Shown: positions 24,206-34,994 of the stretch, one piece after another
Numbering within the stretch: the first letter of the stretch is position 1
How the letters are laid out: each line of letters starts with the position of its first letter
Origin: Allacma fusca
Taxonomy: Eukaryota > Arthropoda > Collembola > Symphypleona > Sminthuridae
NCBI GenBank assembly: GCA_947179485.1
Contig: OX359245.1
Span: 22,307,067 to 22,371,066 of the forward strand
DNA length: 64,000 nt
Direction of reading: 5' to 3'
The notes under the pieces: model-generated
Told to the model about the DNA's origin: nothing
Seen by the model: the letters and a program-made list of their open reading frames with translations, nothing else
Database searches by the model: none
Made by a program: the position numbers and the translations under genes

Positions 24206-24600
24206 TATGAGTAAGCGGTAGTTTAATGCGGGAAATGCTACTCTGGCTACTGTGAGGGAAGCAACAAAAATACAAATTAATAGCAATCCCCAAGTTATCA
24301 CAACCAACTAAACTCATAAAAATGAATAATAATGATTGAATTGCCAATGCTAAGCCACGCAAGGAAGAAGTGTCTCCAGTCCACGCTATAGTTGGGTAAC
24401 AATAATATAATAAAAAAATTTATTGGAATCTGTTAGAGTTTAGAGTACAAGTTTACTCAACGCCGCCCTAGGTAACACTGAGGCAGTCGAACCTGGAACA
24501 CACATAAGAAGATTTGTTCCAGTACCTTCTCATTGGAATATTCAAAGTACCGCGTTGGGTCCACCAACCCGTGTATGAGCAAGGAGCACTCTTCCTTACA
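24206..24600 (-). repeat. Gypsy 5' LTR
   Basis: 395 bp, beginning TGTAAGGAAG and ending CTTACTCATA on the reverse strand, with CCAATAAA in the middle as a likely polyadenylation signal. Placed by the ATGT duplication on one side and the primer site on the other. Confidence 0.8.
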
Positions 24601-24604
24601 ATGT

Positions 24605-25830
24605 GATTGAAGAGTACATCTATGTGTGTTGTCCGGTCGTGGAATATCGGATTTGCAACTACACTTATGCTGCTTTGGTTGTCCGTGTACATTGTGATGG
24701 GCAAGGTAGCATTGTATATATGCATATGCGAAAGTAGGTTTCTCGGCCGTTCGTTTTATTTCCCTGCTTTTCAAGAGCTACATACTCAAGTTTGACTTCG
24801 ACCACTCCAAACCAAAGGAGATTCGGGGCAAAAATTATTCTTGGATATTCGAGGATTTCATCCCCAGAGTGGTCTAAATTAACCTAACCTTTCAGGGTAA
24901 CTATTCATCTGAGTGCAGCAAAGCCCAAGATAGAAGGGGCGTCAAAAAGTATGCGAGTACGTTTTGCAGCTGTAAGGTGCTTTTTTCGTACACTTGAAAG
25001 TTACGTGCGAGTTAATTAACAGCGTATGTGACGTCTTGTTGCGTGCAACGTGCAATAAAGAGCAGGGATCCAACCAATTCTTGATATGTTAGAGACGGAT
25101 CGTGTTTCCCGGAAAACAGATATGCTTCTCAATTTGAGTAGGAGTGCACTGGTATCTGCGTTCTCCCCACATCCTCTAATCTGAACCGCTGGGTGACTTT
25201 CATGGCATGAATCTGATAGACTATATTTGTTTTAGTCATTGTCATCTCCAACCCAAAAACTGTCTACACTTCCTTTGTTGACGTCATCGTTAAGGTTGCT
25301 TCTAGTTTCTTGATAATCAAGTACATGAAGCTCTCGTTGTCTGCCACAAGTAGCCCATCGTCCACGTATAGAGCGAGATGCATTTTTGTTGATTCAGTAT
25401 TATGCAAAAATAAACAAGTCATATGCTGAATTTGTTAAGACAATTTTAATCAATTTATCCGTGATGACTTTATGCCAGTTCATGGGACTTTGCTTGAAAC
25501 CGTAGAAATCTTTCGAGGTTTTCACCGACTTCAAATTCTTCCAGCTGTTTTATGTAGATTTCCTCTTCCAGATGAGCATTCAGAAAACTTTTATCGTCGA
25601 ATTGAATATTGTAATATTGTTTAGTTGTTTCTTGCCTACGATAAAGAAACGAACCCGCACTGTTTGAACTTACTACAGGTGCAAAGGTCCCATGAAAACC
25701 TTTTGTCCGTATCCCGTGATCATAAGTCGAGCCTACTTGTGATGCCAACGTTTGGCCATTTTTTCTCAACAGATATCCACCAATTTTTCAAAAGTTGGGT
25801 GTTGTACGATTTCTTTATTAATCGCTAATT
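24605..25830 (-). pseudogene. Copia reverse transcriptase and RNase H (main part)
   Basis: RT: KGFHGTFAPVV, FLNAHLEEEIYIKQLEEFEV (the FLNGxLEEEIYM motif of copia) and active site ALYVDDGLLVAD with Tyr-Val-Asp-Asp at 25,357-25,368. Then comes a QELVGSLLFIARCT block (about 25,030-25,080), the copia-specific stretch between RT and RNase H. RNase H ends with YTDNQSSIS and FHDRTTHIDVLFNHI directly at 24,605, where the gypsy LTR begins. RT and RNase H would have made the cDNA in virus-like particles. Several frameshifts are present. Confidence 0.85.
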
Positions 25831-26525
25831 TTAATTTGGCTATTAAATTCCTGTCGATTGACTTCTTCCAGCTCGAACTTGTAGCAGTTGCATTTAAAAT
25901 CTTTGTAGACCTTAGGTACCACGTGACTACTTAGCTCTCCAACCTGCGAATCATCGTCAAGTCCTCGAAACAATCCAGCTTGCACACGGGTGCCAATTAC
26001 TCCCTCAGGTGGATAATCCCTACTTCCCCGCAACCGGTGGAGGTGAAGGTATGACTAATGTGTTATTTAAATATCTTGATGCTTCAGCAATTTCTACCTC
26101 GAGTACCTGACCGACTTTCTCGGTCCAGGATTGAGTAGTGTCATTATGGATGGACTTCAATTCCTCGCCCTTTTCCGTATCTGAGTTTAGAGTGGCATCC
26201 CCAGCATCAATGATCAGAGTATGACTGTCTCTTTCATTCTCATGGGTTGAGGGTCTGGATTTTGTAACAACGGGCCCTTCTCTCATCTTGGAGACTGACA
26301 ATAGAAGTCAAATTTTTCAGTCGAGAGGGGCTTATTGACCTGAGCGTCTCCTTGTATTTCTTGGTAATACTTCCCGAATGAATCAGGTATTTTCCTCAGA
26401 GGTTTACGCGTATGTCGGGGTGGAGAGGGGAGTCCTGGGCCGGGCTTTAGCTGGTTCATGGAGCGGATTGGGTACGAACTGGATCCGTGTGGTTTTGATC
26501 CAACCTTCTCAAATTTATGCAAAGC

Positions 26526-28600
26526 ATAAATATTAACATTAAGTTGTAAATTATTATTAATCTTTATTAAAAGTGTTTCAAGGAGTCAATATTAAATACT
26601 GGTTTTCACCCTTGACACTGTCACTTCATCCAGATACATACATACAAGGTTACAGTCATAAAACAATTATCAGTCGTAAGGAGTTTAAACAAAAATATTA
26701 AGTACCTGAATCATCTCTTTCAACCAGAATATGCATAATTAGGAGTTTGTCAAGTACTCTAGATGCGAAGTCACGCATAAGACACAGAGTAGGGAGATCA
26801 TTCCATGCTTTGACACACATACATTATGTTCTTTTAAATAATAGACGAATTGCAACACTATGATAAATTAAAATAGTACTAGAGCATCGCGAACAACCTG
26901 ACATTATTTTTGACGAAAGCATTCTATTGACAGTTGATTGTACTCCCATAGTGTACAAGTTGATACATAAACTTGCATCTGTAGTATCTGAAACGGTCAG
27001 ATATAGATAGTATATTATAGTGTTCATATAGTTGGGACATAGCTAAAACATTTTTATCGTTACGATTACGAGAATGCAATCTCAAAAGGAAAGTATCTAA
27101 TTTACATAGCATTCGATTGATTCGCGACTTGCAAGTATTGCTCCAGATGAGTATGCAATAATCAATGTGACTGAGAACAAAGGAATTAATCAATAAACGT
27201 TTAGCACTGTCATTTAAGTAACGCTTGACCCTAACTAAAGAACCCATAGATTTCGATAATTTTTTAAGACAATATTCAACATGATCTTTGTAGCTAATTT
27301 TTTCATCCAATAAGACACCCAAATATTTAAATACCCAAACTCTTTCTAGCGGTTCACCGTTTACATACAACTGATAGTCAGTCTCAATTGCAGTCGGAAA
27401 TTTGTTAAAAATGACTTATTTAGTTTTAGAAATACTAATAGTTAGGGAGTTGACATTGATACAACTGTGTACAGCAGATAAACAGCTCTGCATACGTTCA
27501 AATAATCTTAGAATAAAAGTATCATGTACAAATATAACAAGGTCATCTGCATAAAAGACAGCCAACAGTAAGATGTTCATTTAAATCAGCGAAAAACATC
27601 ATAAATAAGTATGGGCCAAGTATCGAACCCTGAGGTACTCCATTCACATCATTGTAGGTATCTGATACAAAATTATTTTAAATTTTCGGTTATGTAGATA
27701 GATAGGTTACGAAGAAAACATATATTACGAGAAGACCTAGTTTGTAGGGTATGTAGTAATAATATACGGGACACCGAATTAAAGGCTTTCTTTAGGTCAA
27801 TAAACAGCCAATACTTTTACCAAAGGAGCACTGAGGCACATGCAGATTTTATGCATAAAGACCAGCACAGCAGTCACACATGAACGATGACGCCTAAACC
27901 CATGTTGATTTTCATCTAGCCTTTTCTCACACTACCACAAAGTGCGTTTATATATGATCTTTTTAAACAGTTTGCTTAAGAAGAGCAACCAATGTATTGG
28001 TCGGTAGGAATCAGCTTCCGACCAAGGCCCTTTCCATTTATAGATAGGTGTAATATGAGCAGTCTTAAAATACGAAGATAGACAACCTAGGGAAAAAACA
28101 TACTAAATAAAAGCATGATTGTGGTAACCAGGGTCACCTGTAGAAATACGTGGAGATTAATAGTGTCATAAGAATTGTCTTTGGGGCTAAGAGTTATGAA
28201 CGCATTCCAGATTTCTTTGGGTTCAATAGGCATGTAAATACCTTTCATAACCAGGGACAGTTTGAAATGCAAAATGCCATTGTCATTTTAATCGCATGCT
28301 ACGGTAAAAGAAGTGGCTAGTTCATTACATATTTCCTTAGGCTCATTAACATATGAACTCGTTGTGCATAATTTTCTCATTTGAACCAGGTTTCCTAACA
28401 ATACCTAGAACTTCATCTACGAACTTATTTGCCTAATCTATTTAGAGTCAAGAAATTATACTCAGGTATATTGTATGTACCCAAGTCAGTTTGGGACTCA
28501 AAAAGGTTTCTACAAGAGAACATGTATCTATAGAGTAGTCAGAAATAATACTCTTTAACTCTTCAAGTTTGTAAGCTGCAAAATTATTAATATTTAAGAA
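26526..28600 (-). pseudogene. Jockey/CR1-like LINE reverse transcriptase
   Basis: Reverse strand. From the right: HITPIYKWKGPWSEADSYRP (RT fingers), DENQHGFRRHRSCVTAV, palm VYLDLKKAFNSVSR, VNGVPQGSILGPYLFM, active site FYADD at 27,542-27,556, then the thumb KYLGVLLDEKISYKDHV...LSHIDYCILIW (26,924-27,370). A 3' UTR with AATAAAG and an ATTAATAATAATT-type tail ends near 26,526, against the copia fragment. The endonuclease is not recognisable beyond 28,600. Frameshifts are present throughout. Confidence 0.8.
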
Positions 28601-29011
28601 GAAATGAATGACAGGGTACGCTTATCTCCCCCGCTTGATGGGTCTGGTCCAGCTACATGGGGTAATCTTAAGAGTCGTATGTCTATACTGTCATTAGATA
28701 TTTTTTACAGGAAGTCCAATTTTTCCTAATAGCGATTGAAAAGGTACATTTTGTAAAAACGATTCCTCTTTGGATTTTGAAAATTAAGTTAGATTACTTG
28801 AAAAAGCATTTGCTTTTGCCTGGCTACTGGATCGACGACTATGAGTTTTGCAATGACTTTCATCTTGCAAGTTAGAGTAGGCGGAAATCACTACTACGCG
28901 ATCCCAACTGACAATATGCGAAACGGCTCAAGTCGTGTACGTAAAGTTATTATTTCAACATTTTAACGAGGGAAGCCGTGCATGCTTTGTATTTTTTTCT
29001 CCGCTAGATGG
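28601..29011. other. No gene seen
   Basis: AT-rich, possibly the decayed 5' part of the preceding LINE. Confidence 0.4.
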
Positions 29012-29275
29012 TTGCGTAGTGCCCGGGACCGTGAAGCGTGTAACGGGTGTGGGAACGAAGATGTTTCCGGTTCCCGACGGGAACACAAATACCTTCATCA
29101 AGCTTGAACCCGTTCCCAAACCCGGTCCCGAAATCCCGGGTCTGCTGAGCATGTTCCTGAACCTGGTCCCAAAGTATTTGGGAACAACAATTAGACACCC
29201 GAACTCGAACCCGATTCTGAACCCAATTCCCGGGTGTATCCCGATCCCAAAAGTAGCTCTAGCCCCACATGTATT
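29012..29275. repeat. GGGAAC/CCCGGG word cluster with a possible hAT end
   Basis: Degenerate GGGAAC and CCCGATCCC words in both orientations. The left edge TAGTGCCCGGGACC looks like a hAT terminus, similar to TAGTGCCCCGCATGGG at 34,986. No partner end was found. The open frames over it (28,935-29,285) are repeat artefacts. Confidence 0.45.
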
Positions 29276-29284
29276 AAGCATTTG

Positions 29285-29955
29285 ATGTTAGGCCAACTGC
29301 CATCTACAAAACAGCCACCGGGCCAACTGCGACTAGGACAACCGCCACTAGGCCAATTGCCCCTTCCTTTAAAACTGAAAATTTTGGCCAACTGCCTCCT
29401 GGCCTACTGCCAATTTCATTGTTAAAGTCTCATGCTAATGCACATGGTAGGGACGCATGCTAATGCAAGTAGTAGAGACCCGTGCTAATGGACATGGTAT
29501 AGAGACCCATGCTAATTGCTAATGCACATGGTAGAGACCCATGCTAGAGCACAAGGCAGAAAACCATGTTAATACACATGGTAGAGACCGAGTATATGAT
29601 TTTATGTGACTGAGCATACGACTTTATTATGTGACTGAGCATACGACTTTATTATGTGACTGAGCATACGACTTTATTATGTGACTGAGCATACGACTTT
29701 ATTATGTGACTGAGCATACGACTTTATTATGTGACTGAGCATACGACTTTATTATGTGACTGAGCATACGACTTTATTATGTGACTGAGCATAGGACTGT
29801 AACATGTGGCTGAGCATAGGAGTTTGTAATGTAACTTGAGGAATTATGAGGCAGTTGGCCTAGAGGCAGTTGGGCTTAGGGGCAGTTGGCCGCGAATTCG
29901 GGAGATGCTGGCAGTTGGTCATAGAGCAGTTGGCCGAGGTGGCAGTTGTGGGGAA
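29285..29955. mobile_element. GGCCAACTGCC word element with central tandem arrays
   Basis: The left flank (29,290-29,425) repeats GGCCAACTGCC and the right flank (29,845-29,955) repeats its complement GGCAGTTGGCC, giving long imperfect inverted arms. Between them lie a 26-30-bp array (ATGCTAATGCACATGGTAG, 29,430-29,590) and a 25-bp array. The right edge abuts a Helitron. Ends and duplication are not fixed. Confidence 0.55.
29605..29830. repeat. 25-bp tandem array
   Basis: Seven exact copies of ATGTGACTGAGCATACGACT plus TTATT, followed by two diverged copies. Exact identity suggests recent expansion. Confidence 0.95.
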
Positions 29956-29956
29956 C

Positions 29957-31140
29957 CTGTCCGTTGATTTAAACTTTCGCGGCTTTGGCTTTACAATTCA
30001 AACATTCGCGGCTCATGTCACTGTATCAAGCCGCTATGTACTATATTATTTCGCTATATAGCTAAGCAAGTCGGTGGTATATACAGCAAGCCGGGAAGCA
30101 CAGCGGGCTGAAACGTCGCAGATGAAAGCTTTTTCAGCTCGCTCAGCTCGCTGTGCTTCTCGGCATATACAAACTGCTTGCAGCATACTGGAAGCTCGCA
30201 ATATTACGCAATTTTAGATTATCACTTAAAAGCGCTAATCATAATTATTATAAACATTAGACAAATCATCAAATTTGGATTAAATTAAGTCTGGTAGTGA
30301 GAAAAACTACGTTCGGTTACAGCACTGACGAATTTGAGGAGAGGAGAATTTTAATGACTGAACTTTTTACAAATAAGTGTGGGATTCTTATTAGGAAAAA
30401 GCAAATGGAATTGAAAGTACTTATTGCAACAGTTTTTATATACAACGTCAGATAAATTCTCAGAATTTGTATTGCTGAAGTTGTTTGCTCACTATTTTTT
30501 AATTACAAGCCTTTACATCTACACATTTGATCTTTATATCCCCTAAAAATATCATTAGGAATTAAGGATTGATTTGTAGGAACAATGGCCTTTAGTAACA
30601 ATAGCAATTGAAAAATGTTTCGCTAATATAAATTCCTTCACTTTTCCTATTTTAAATTATCAGTGCGTCCAGTGTCTGAGGCTTCAGTTACATTATTACG
30701 ATTGACAACTGATTGTGAGATATACAAATTATAATAACATAAAAAATCATATTTGATCCGCTAAGGGGTGAAGCACCATACAGTGATTCAACAGCAAGAT
30801 TTAATAACAATGTTGGTTGGTATTAAGTTGATCAAGCGATTAGTTAAATTCTCCGTGTATAGCCAAATATTGAGTTTGGGAGAGAACTTTAGTGGGCTGG
30901 AGCTTTGTACCATAATTTTTTGATGATGAATTTCCAACTAGCTTTTTGAAACGAATTGTTAGTCTTACAATTAATAGTTCACATGTCTTATATGAGATTA
31001 CTTTGCCCAGCGAAGCGGGCTATTAATATTAAACCTTCTCGACATGCCATGATACGAGATCTATAGCAATTTACGGTTTTGTGTATATTCTCACAATTCT
31101 CAAGTAATTGCCCCTGTGCGAAGCACAGGGCTTTTACTAG
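29957..31140 (+). mobile_element. Non-autonomous Helitron (same family as 46,917-48,026)
   Basis: Ends on the right with the hairpin CCCTGTGC-GAA-GCACAGGG (31,112-31,130), then CTTTTACTAG and a T: a textbook Helitron 3' end with the CTAG terminus before T. The left part (TCCGTTGATTTAAACTTTCG) matches the 5' region of the inverted copy at 48.0 kb, but the outermost TCCTTATTATT is missing. It contains a roughly 90-bp hairpin (30,085-30,170). No Rep/helicase coding. Confidence 0.8.
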
Positions 31141-32057
31141 TTTAAATTATTTCAAACCAATTCCGTAAAGCTAAAGCAGCAAAACTACATACAAACATTA
31201 ATAATAATCATAAATACAAACATTTTTCCCCTTTGATTGTTTACAGGCTGATAGGCGGAACGTTTAATGGCACCCAATCCACTTGTACATGCATACAAAA
31301 TTTTGCAAATAGACGTCATAGATAACTGATTTTCAGTTTTTGATTGAGACCGACTTTTCACTTCTTAATTTATTAGGCATTTCCTACTCATTTCGTCATC
31401 TCAATAGCTCTCAATTCATTTATATCTTCTTACAAATGTCCACCTTCTCCTAATCAACTACCAAAACACAAAATAACTTACCATCATGCATGTGTAACTA
31501 CCTGTACGATTCGCATAAGTGACGTCCCGTGATGACCCTGTGGCGTCACCACAGTGTCCCCTCAGGCTATATTTCAGAAATACCTGTTTATTACTTGTTT
31601 AAGGCAATGTGTTCCATATAATACCAGGAGCTTAAATTAATTTTTAGGGGCCATTCGGGTAACAGGATACCAGGTCTAGGTTAGCATGGTTAAATGACGA
31701 TTACTGCCGTTTTTGTTGGCCGGTGTTGTTTGGCCAGTTGTGTCGGCCAATTACTTGCCGTTTGGTATCATGCAGGTATGTCACACAAGCTCTATGTAAT
31801 TCAGTCACAAAGTACTACATTACGAAGAAGTTTTATACAAAATTTCGGTGAATCCTTTTCTCCATTTCTGTTTTGTCATAATAATTCCTTATCCATTCTT
31901 ACTTATATATACTTCCTAAAACATGTTTCACAAACAGCATACATATTAGCTACATAGTAAATGCAGTAGTATATACATGGCATAAGTATATTCAGAAACA
32001 CTTCGAAAAAACCGGCAGACGTTTACAACGTGCTATACAGTTCATCAAATATCTCAA
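31141..32057. other. No gene seen
   Basis: No recognised coding. A short GC-rich palindrome CTGTGGCGTCACCACAG sits at about 31,540-31,556. Confidence 0.5.
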
Positions 32058-32065
32058 TTCTAAAA

Positions 32066-33058
32066 AGTAAATTTCAAACTTGACCATGAACTTGACTTGA
32101 CCATGAAAGTCAAGTATTTTTTTTGATACGATCTTGAACCATGGCGACTCATGTTCAGTTAATTACTTGAAATTTCATGGTCAAGTAATCAAGTACGTTT
32201 TACGTCTCTTGAACATGATCATGTACAGGAAAAACTGCACTTGACTTGACCATGACTTGACCATGACTTGACCATGACTTGACCATGACTTGACCCGAAC
32301 ATACATGTATACACACATGTACAGGGAATTTCCTATATAGTGGTTCCCAAGGGATAACAAAATACCTGCCCATATATGGGCATGCCAATGTATGTTACTA
32401 CTATACATAATGAAAATGTAGTACAAGGGAAAATTTAAGCATGTCAATATAAAGAGAATGTTGTCCAAGAGGAAACCGCTATATAGGAAATTCACTGTAT
32501 ATATATACATGTATAGGTATACTTAAACTAATTCAATATCTTGTTTTCACATGTTCCCAAAACTGTAAATAGTATTTAAGATAATTATTAACAAAACAAA
32601 ATTTTATTTGAAAATGATTTATCAAAGGATCTTGCTCAATGAGGCAAATACTATAATGTCAGTTGTTACATTTAGTAACAAATTTAATTGCAGCCAAACT
32701 TGCATGCCGAGCATGAGTTGAAACTTGTTGAAAAATAAAAAATGTTATTTTGAAAGTTTCTGCGCCGTGTCTTTGACATGCACAACTTTATTTTACTTGA
32801 ATCTGTACATGAAATACTCATGGTTCATGGTCACGTTTTTACATTATAAGACTTGACCATGAACATGACTTGACACTCAAGTAATATTCTCCAGCCTGAT
32901 CATGACGCTTACTTGACTTCAAGTATCATGGTCAAGTTTGTAAATTTCTTGACCATGACCTGAATGCTCAAGTTATAATTATTTTTAACCTGACCATGAC
33001 TCGAACTTGACCATGACTTGAAATACTCATGGTCTACTTGAACTTGTGCACAGCACTG
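32066..33058. mobile_element. hAT-like element with CTTGACCATGA word arrays
   Basis: 993 bp. Both flanks are filled with TTGACCATGACTTGACC words and their complements, around a 300-400-bp AT-rich centre. The right end reads GTGCACAGCACTG (CAGTGCTGTGCAC inverted), a standard hAT terminus. The flanks TTCTAAAA (32,058-32,065) and TTCTAAAC (33,059-33,066) agree at 7 of 8 bases and mark the likely target duplication. The left terminus is degraded. No transposase. Confidence 0.65.
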
Positions 33059-33109
33059 TTCTAAACGTATCCAAATACTGGGGAACAATGGTTGGGGGTG
33101 CGAGCAAAT

Positions 33110-33335
33110 AGCCTCGTTATACTCGTACCCGGCGGGTATATGTATACCCATTTTCAAATCCTTGTATCCGTACCTATGTGTACCCGTATCCAAACCCGAA
33201 TTTGTAAGCCGACCAAATTGTACCCAGGTAAAACCATAAATAATTCGGGTGCACTAAATTGGTACCCGGGTAGTACCCATATTCGTTTAACCGAGTAATA
33301 CCCATAGGCGTGCCGGACACTGGATACAGCTACCC
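33110..33335. repeat. GTACCCGGGTA word cluster
   Basis: Degenerate TACCCG / CGGGTA words in both orientations within 225 bp, adjoining the previous element. Possibly the remains of a small hAT-type element. The right edge CGGACACTG could be a terminus. No duplication found. Confidence 0.4.
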
Positions 33336-34099
33336 ATATTAGGTACAGGTTATAGAGGAGCCACCAGTACTTATTTTATAAGTACTGTTCTTATTTCGGA
33401 CACGCTTATCTTATATCTTATGGAGTGGCCATAAGGTACTGATATTTGGTCGAACCCGTTTCTTAAGTGCGAAAGTAATTTGAATTGTAAACCAGCAAAT
33501 ATTGCAGAGTTTTTCAACAAAGTACATAAGGGTGATTGAATACTATTAATTCCGTCGTAAGCTTCTAGTCGTAAGCTAAACCGTGCGACACTTTTGTTCC
33601 ATCCGCAGTTTAATTTTTGAAACGAAATGTATTTTCTAATTATGTTACGATGTTCAATCTCACATTGTGTATATCTTATACACTTCCAAATGATTCTTCT
33701 ACAGTAAACTGCAGATTGTCACGGAACAGTTGCAATTTTAATTCAGATAGGACAAAGCATTATCACTTTATCCAACCGCGTTCAAAGGATGAAAAGGAGC
33801 TTTACCGTAGGTATTGTTTGAATCTTAAAAGTTGTCCAAAGAGTCGAATTTCAAATGGCTCAAAAATATTAAACAACGGAAAGCAGTTTTTCGGTTCGTA
33901 AATGTCATGTTTTTACGCCGAATTCCTTCATAAGTTTCTAAAAATAATACGGACAATCTTATGAATTCAGATATATTTGTAAAGTAAGTACATTACTACA
34001 CGGTATAACTTTTCATCTAACAATTACCACAAAAAGGTGAGCATACTAAGTCTGGAAAAATCTTTCTTATTTGAAGACCTAATAGAAGCGGTGAAATCA
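33336..34099. other. No gene seen
   Basis: AT-rich, with no recognised coding or ends. Confidence 0.5.
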
Positions 34100-34107
34100 C
34101 TTCAGGT

Positions 34108-34986
34108 TAGTGTCCCTCATGAGTACAGGTTTTACCCGGGTATTTGGGTACAGGTTCAGGTACAGGTGCGTATCAGGTACAAACCTTTTGTACCCATCCG
34201 GTTTGGGTACAGGTTCAGGTTCAGTCGTTAGATACCTTTCAGGTTCAGGTATGGGTATGGGTACAGGTACAAAAACCAATCTTTTGGGTGTAAACCCATC
34301 AGGTACGGGTACACACTGGGTAAATATATTTATACCTGAACCTGAATGTAAAATACCTGAACATTCAGGTACTTTTTAGTTAATAATTATTTCCAAGTAA
34401 CACATTCAAAGGTGTTGTTGAGTTTAAAACAAATTAACCATTAAATTCCGCCATATGTATACGATGACGAGGTTATATACCCTACATTAGCTCGAATGGC
34501 GAGAGATGTTTTAGTAGTTTCTGGAATGGAGTACCGATAAAGCGAGCCTTCTCATATGGTCCAAATTTTCTGATGCATAAACTCTTATCAATGAGTGGAC
34601 ATACGATCAGGAAATGTTTTTGTCTCAAAGATTGACAGAAATTAAAATGTAGAGTTCGAAACCCAAAAAAATGTATTTTTTAAAGAAAAAATTGGTGTTG
34701 TTACTTTGGAAATCCAATAAATTAGTACAATTGAAAATATCTGGATAGGTTCAGGTACTTTTAAAATATACCCGGGTACATGTACGTTTTTGGGTACTTT
34801 TTGGGTACAGGTACTTTTCAGGTACAGGTACTCCTGATTTAGTTTGAGTACAGGTACAGGTTCAGGAAAATTAAACCCAGGTATTCAGGTACAGGTGCGG
34901 GTATAGGTTCAAAAAATCCATGTACCCATGATTCAGGTACAGGTTCAGGTCCAGGTACAACATTTTTGTGCCCATGCGGGGCACTA
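34108..34986 (+). mobile_element. hAT element with GGTACAGGT word arrays and a transposase remnant
   Basis: 879 bp with ends TAGTGTCCCTCATGAGTACA and, inverted, TAGTGCCCCGCATGGGCACA. Both flanks carry the same 8 bp, CTTCAGGT (34,100-34,107 and 34,987-34,994), the hAT signature. The inner flanks (34,115-34,380 and 34,745-34,975) are packed with GGTACAGGTTCAGGT words. The centre codes for the end of a hAT transposase. The right 190 bp recurs at 51,603-51,798. Confidence 0.9.
34459..34632 (+). pseudogene. hAT transposase C-terminal dimerisation region
   Basis: TYDDEVIYPTLARMARDVLV followed by VSG, then after a frameshift KRAFSYGPNFLMHK and SMSGHTIRKCFCLKD, then a stop. This is the hATC pattern: Y-P-x-L-x-x-M-A-R-D, then S-E-R-x-F-S-x-G, ending L-K-x-W/D. 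The domain mediates transposase oligomerisation. The catalytic DDE part is deleted, leaving a non-autonomous element. Confidence 0.85.
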
Positions 34987-34994
34987 CTTCAGGT

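Larger units (their letters stand above)
20911..24600 (-). mobile_element. Gypsy-type LTR retrotransposon, internally deleted
   Basis: A complete insertion of about 3.7 kb in the copia RNase H, reverse strand. From the right: 5' LTR (24,206-24,600), primer site, leader of about 600 bp, gag, a shortened pol, and a rearranged 3' LTR (20,911-21,349). Protease, the RT palm with RNase H, and the early integrase core are missing, so it depends on related elements for movement. The LTRs look alike by eye but differ by several substitutions, so it is not recent. Confidence 0.85.
20756..26525 (-). mobile_element. Copia-type LTR retrotransposon, internal region, split by a gypsy element
   Basis: Reverse-strand copia pol. 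Order from the right: an integrase/RT linker with Pro/Arg-rich stretches (26,525-26,020), RT (25,830-25,250), RNase H (25,060-24,605), then a 3.7-kb foreign element, then the RNase H C-terminus (20,910-20,756). Integrase, protease and gag are missing at the right, where a LINE begins. Flanking copia LTRs were not identified. Frameshifts are common. Only the gypsy insertion junctions are sharp. Confidence 0.8.

Noticed and set aside
9827-26064. Exact 18-bp match AGGTATGACTAATGTGTT at 9,827 and 26,047
   Set aside because: One site is in an LTR-like region and the other in copia coding sequence on the opposite strand, with no extended similarity. A match of this length can arise by chance in 64 kb of AT-rich DNA.
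28935-29425. Overlapping open frames on both strands with Pro/Gly/Arg-rich products
   Set aside because: They are translations of GGGAAC / CCCGGG words; all frames are open because of the repeat.
31535-31560. Palindrome CTGTGGCGTCACCACAG as a further Helitron end
   Set aside because: No CTAG or similar terminus follows within 15 bases on either strand.
33368-33388. AGTACTTAT-TTT-ATAAGTACT hairpin as a regulatory site
   Set aside because: A short AT-rich palindrome is expected by chance, and nothing around it supports a role.
34097-34379. Tyr/Gly/Ser-rich and Pro/Glu-rich open frames
   Set aside because: Direct products of the GGTACAGGT word array in a hAT flank.
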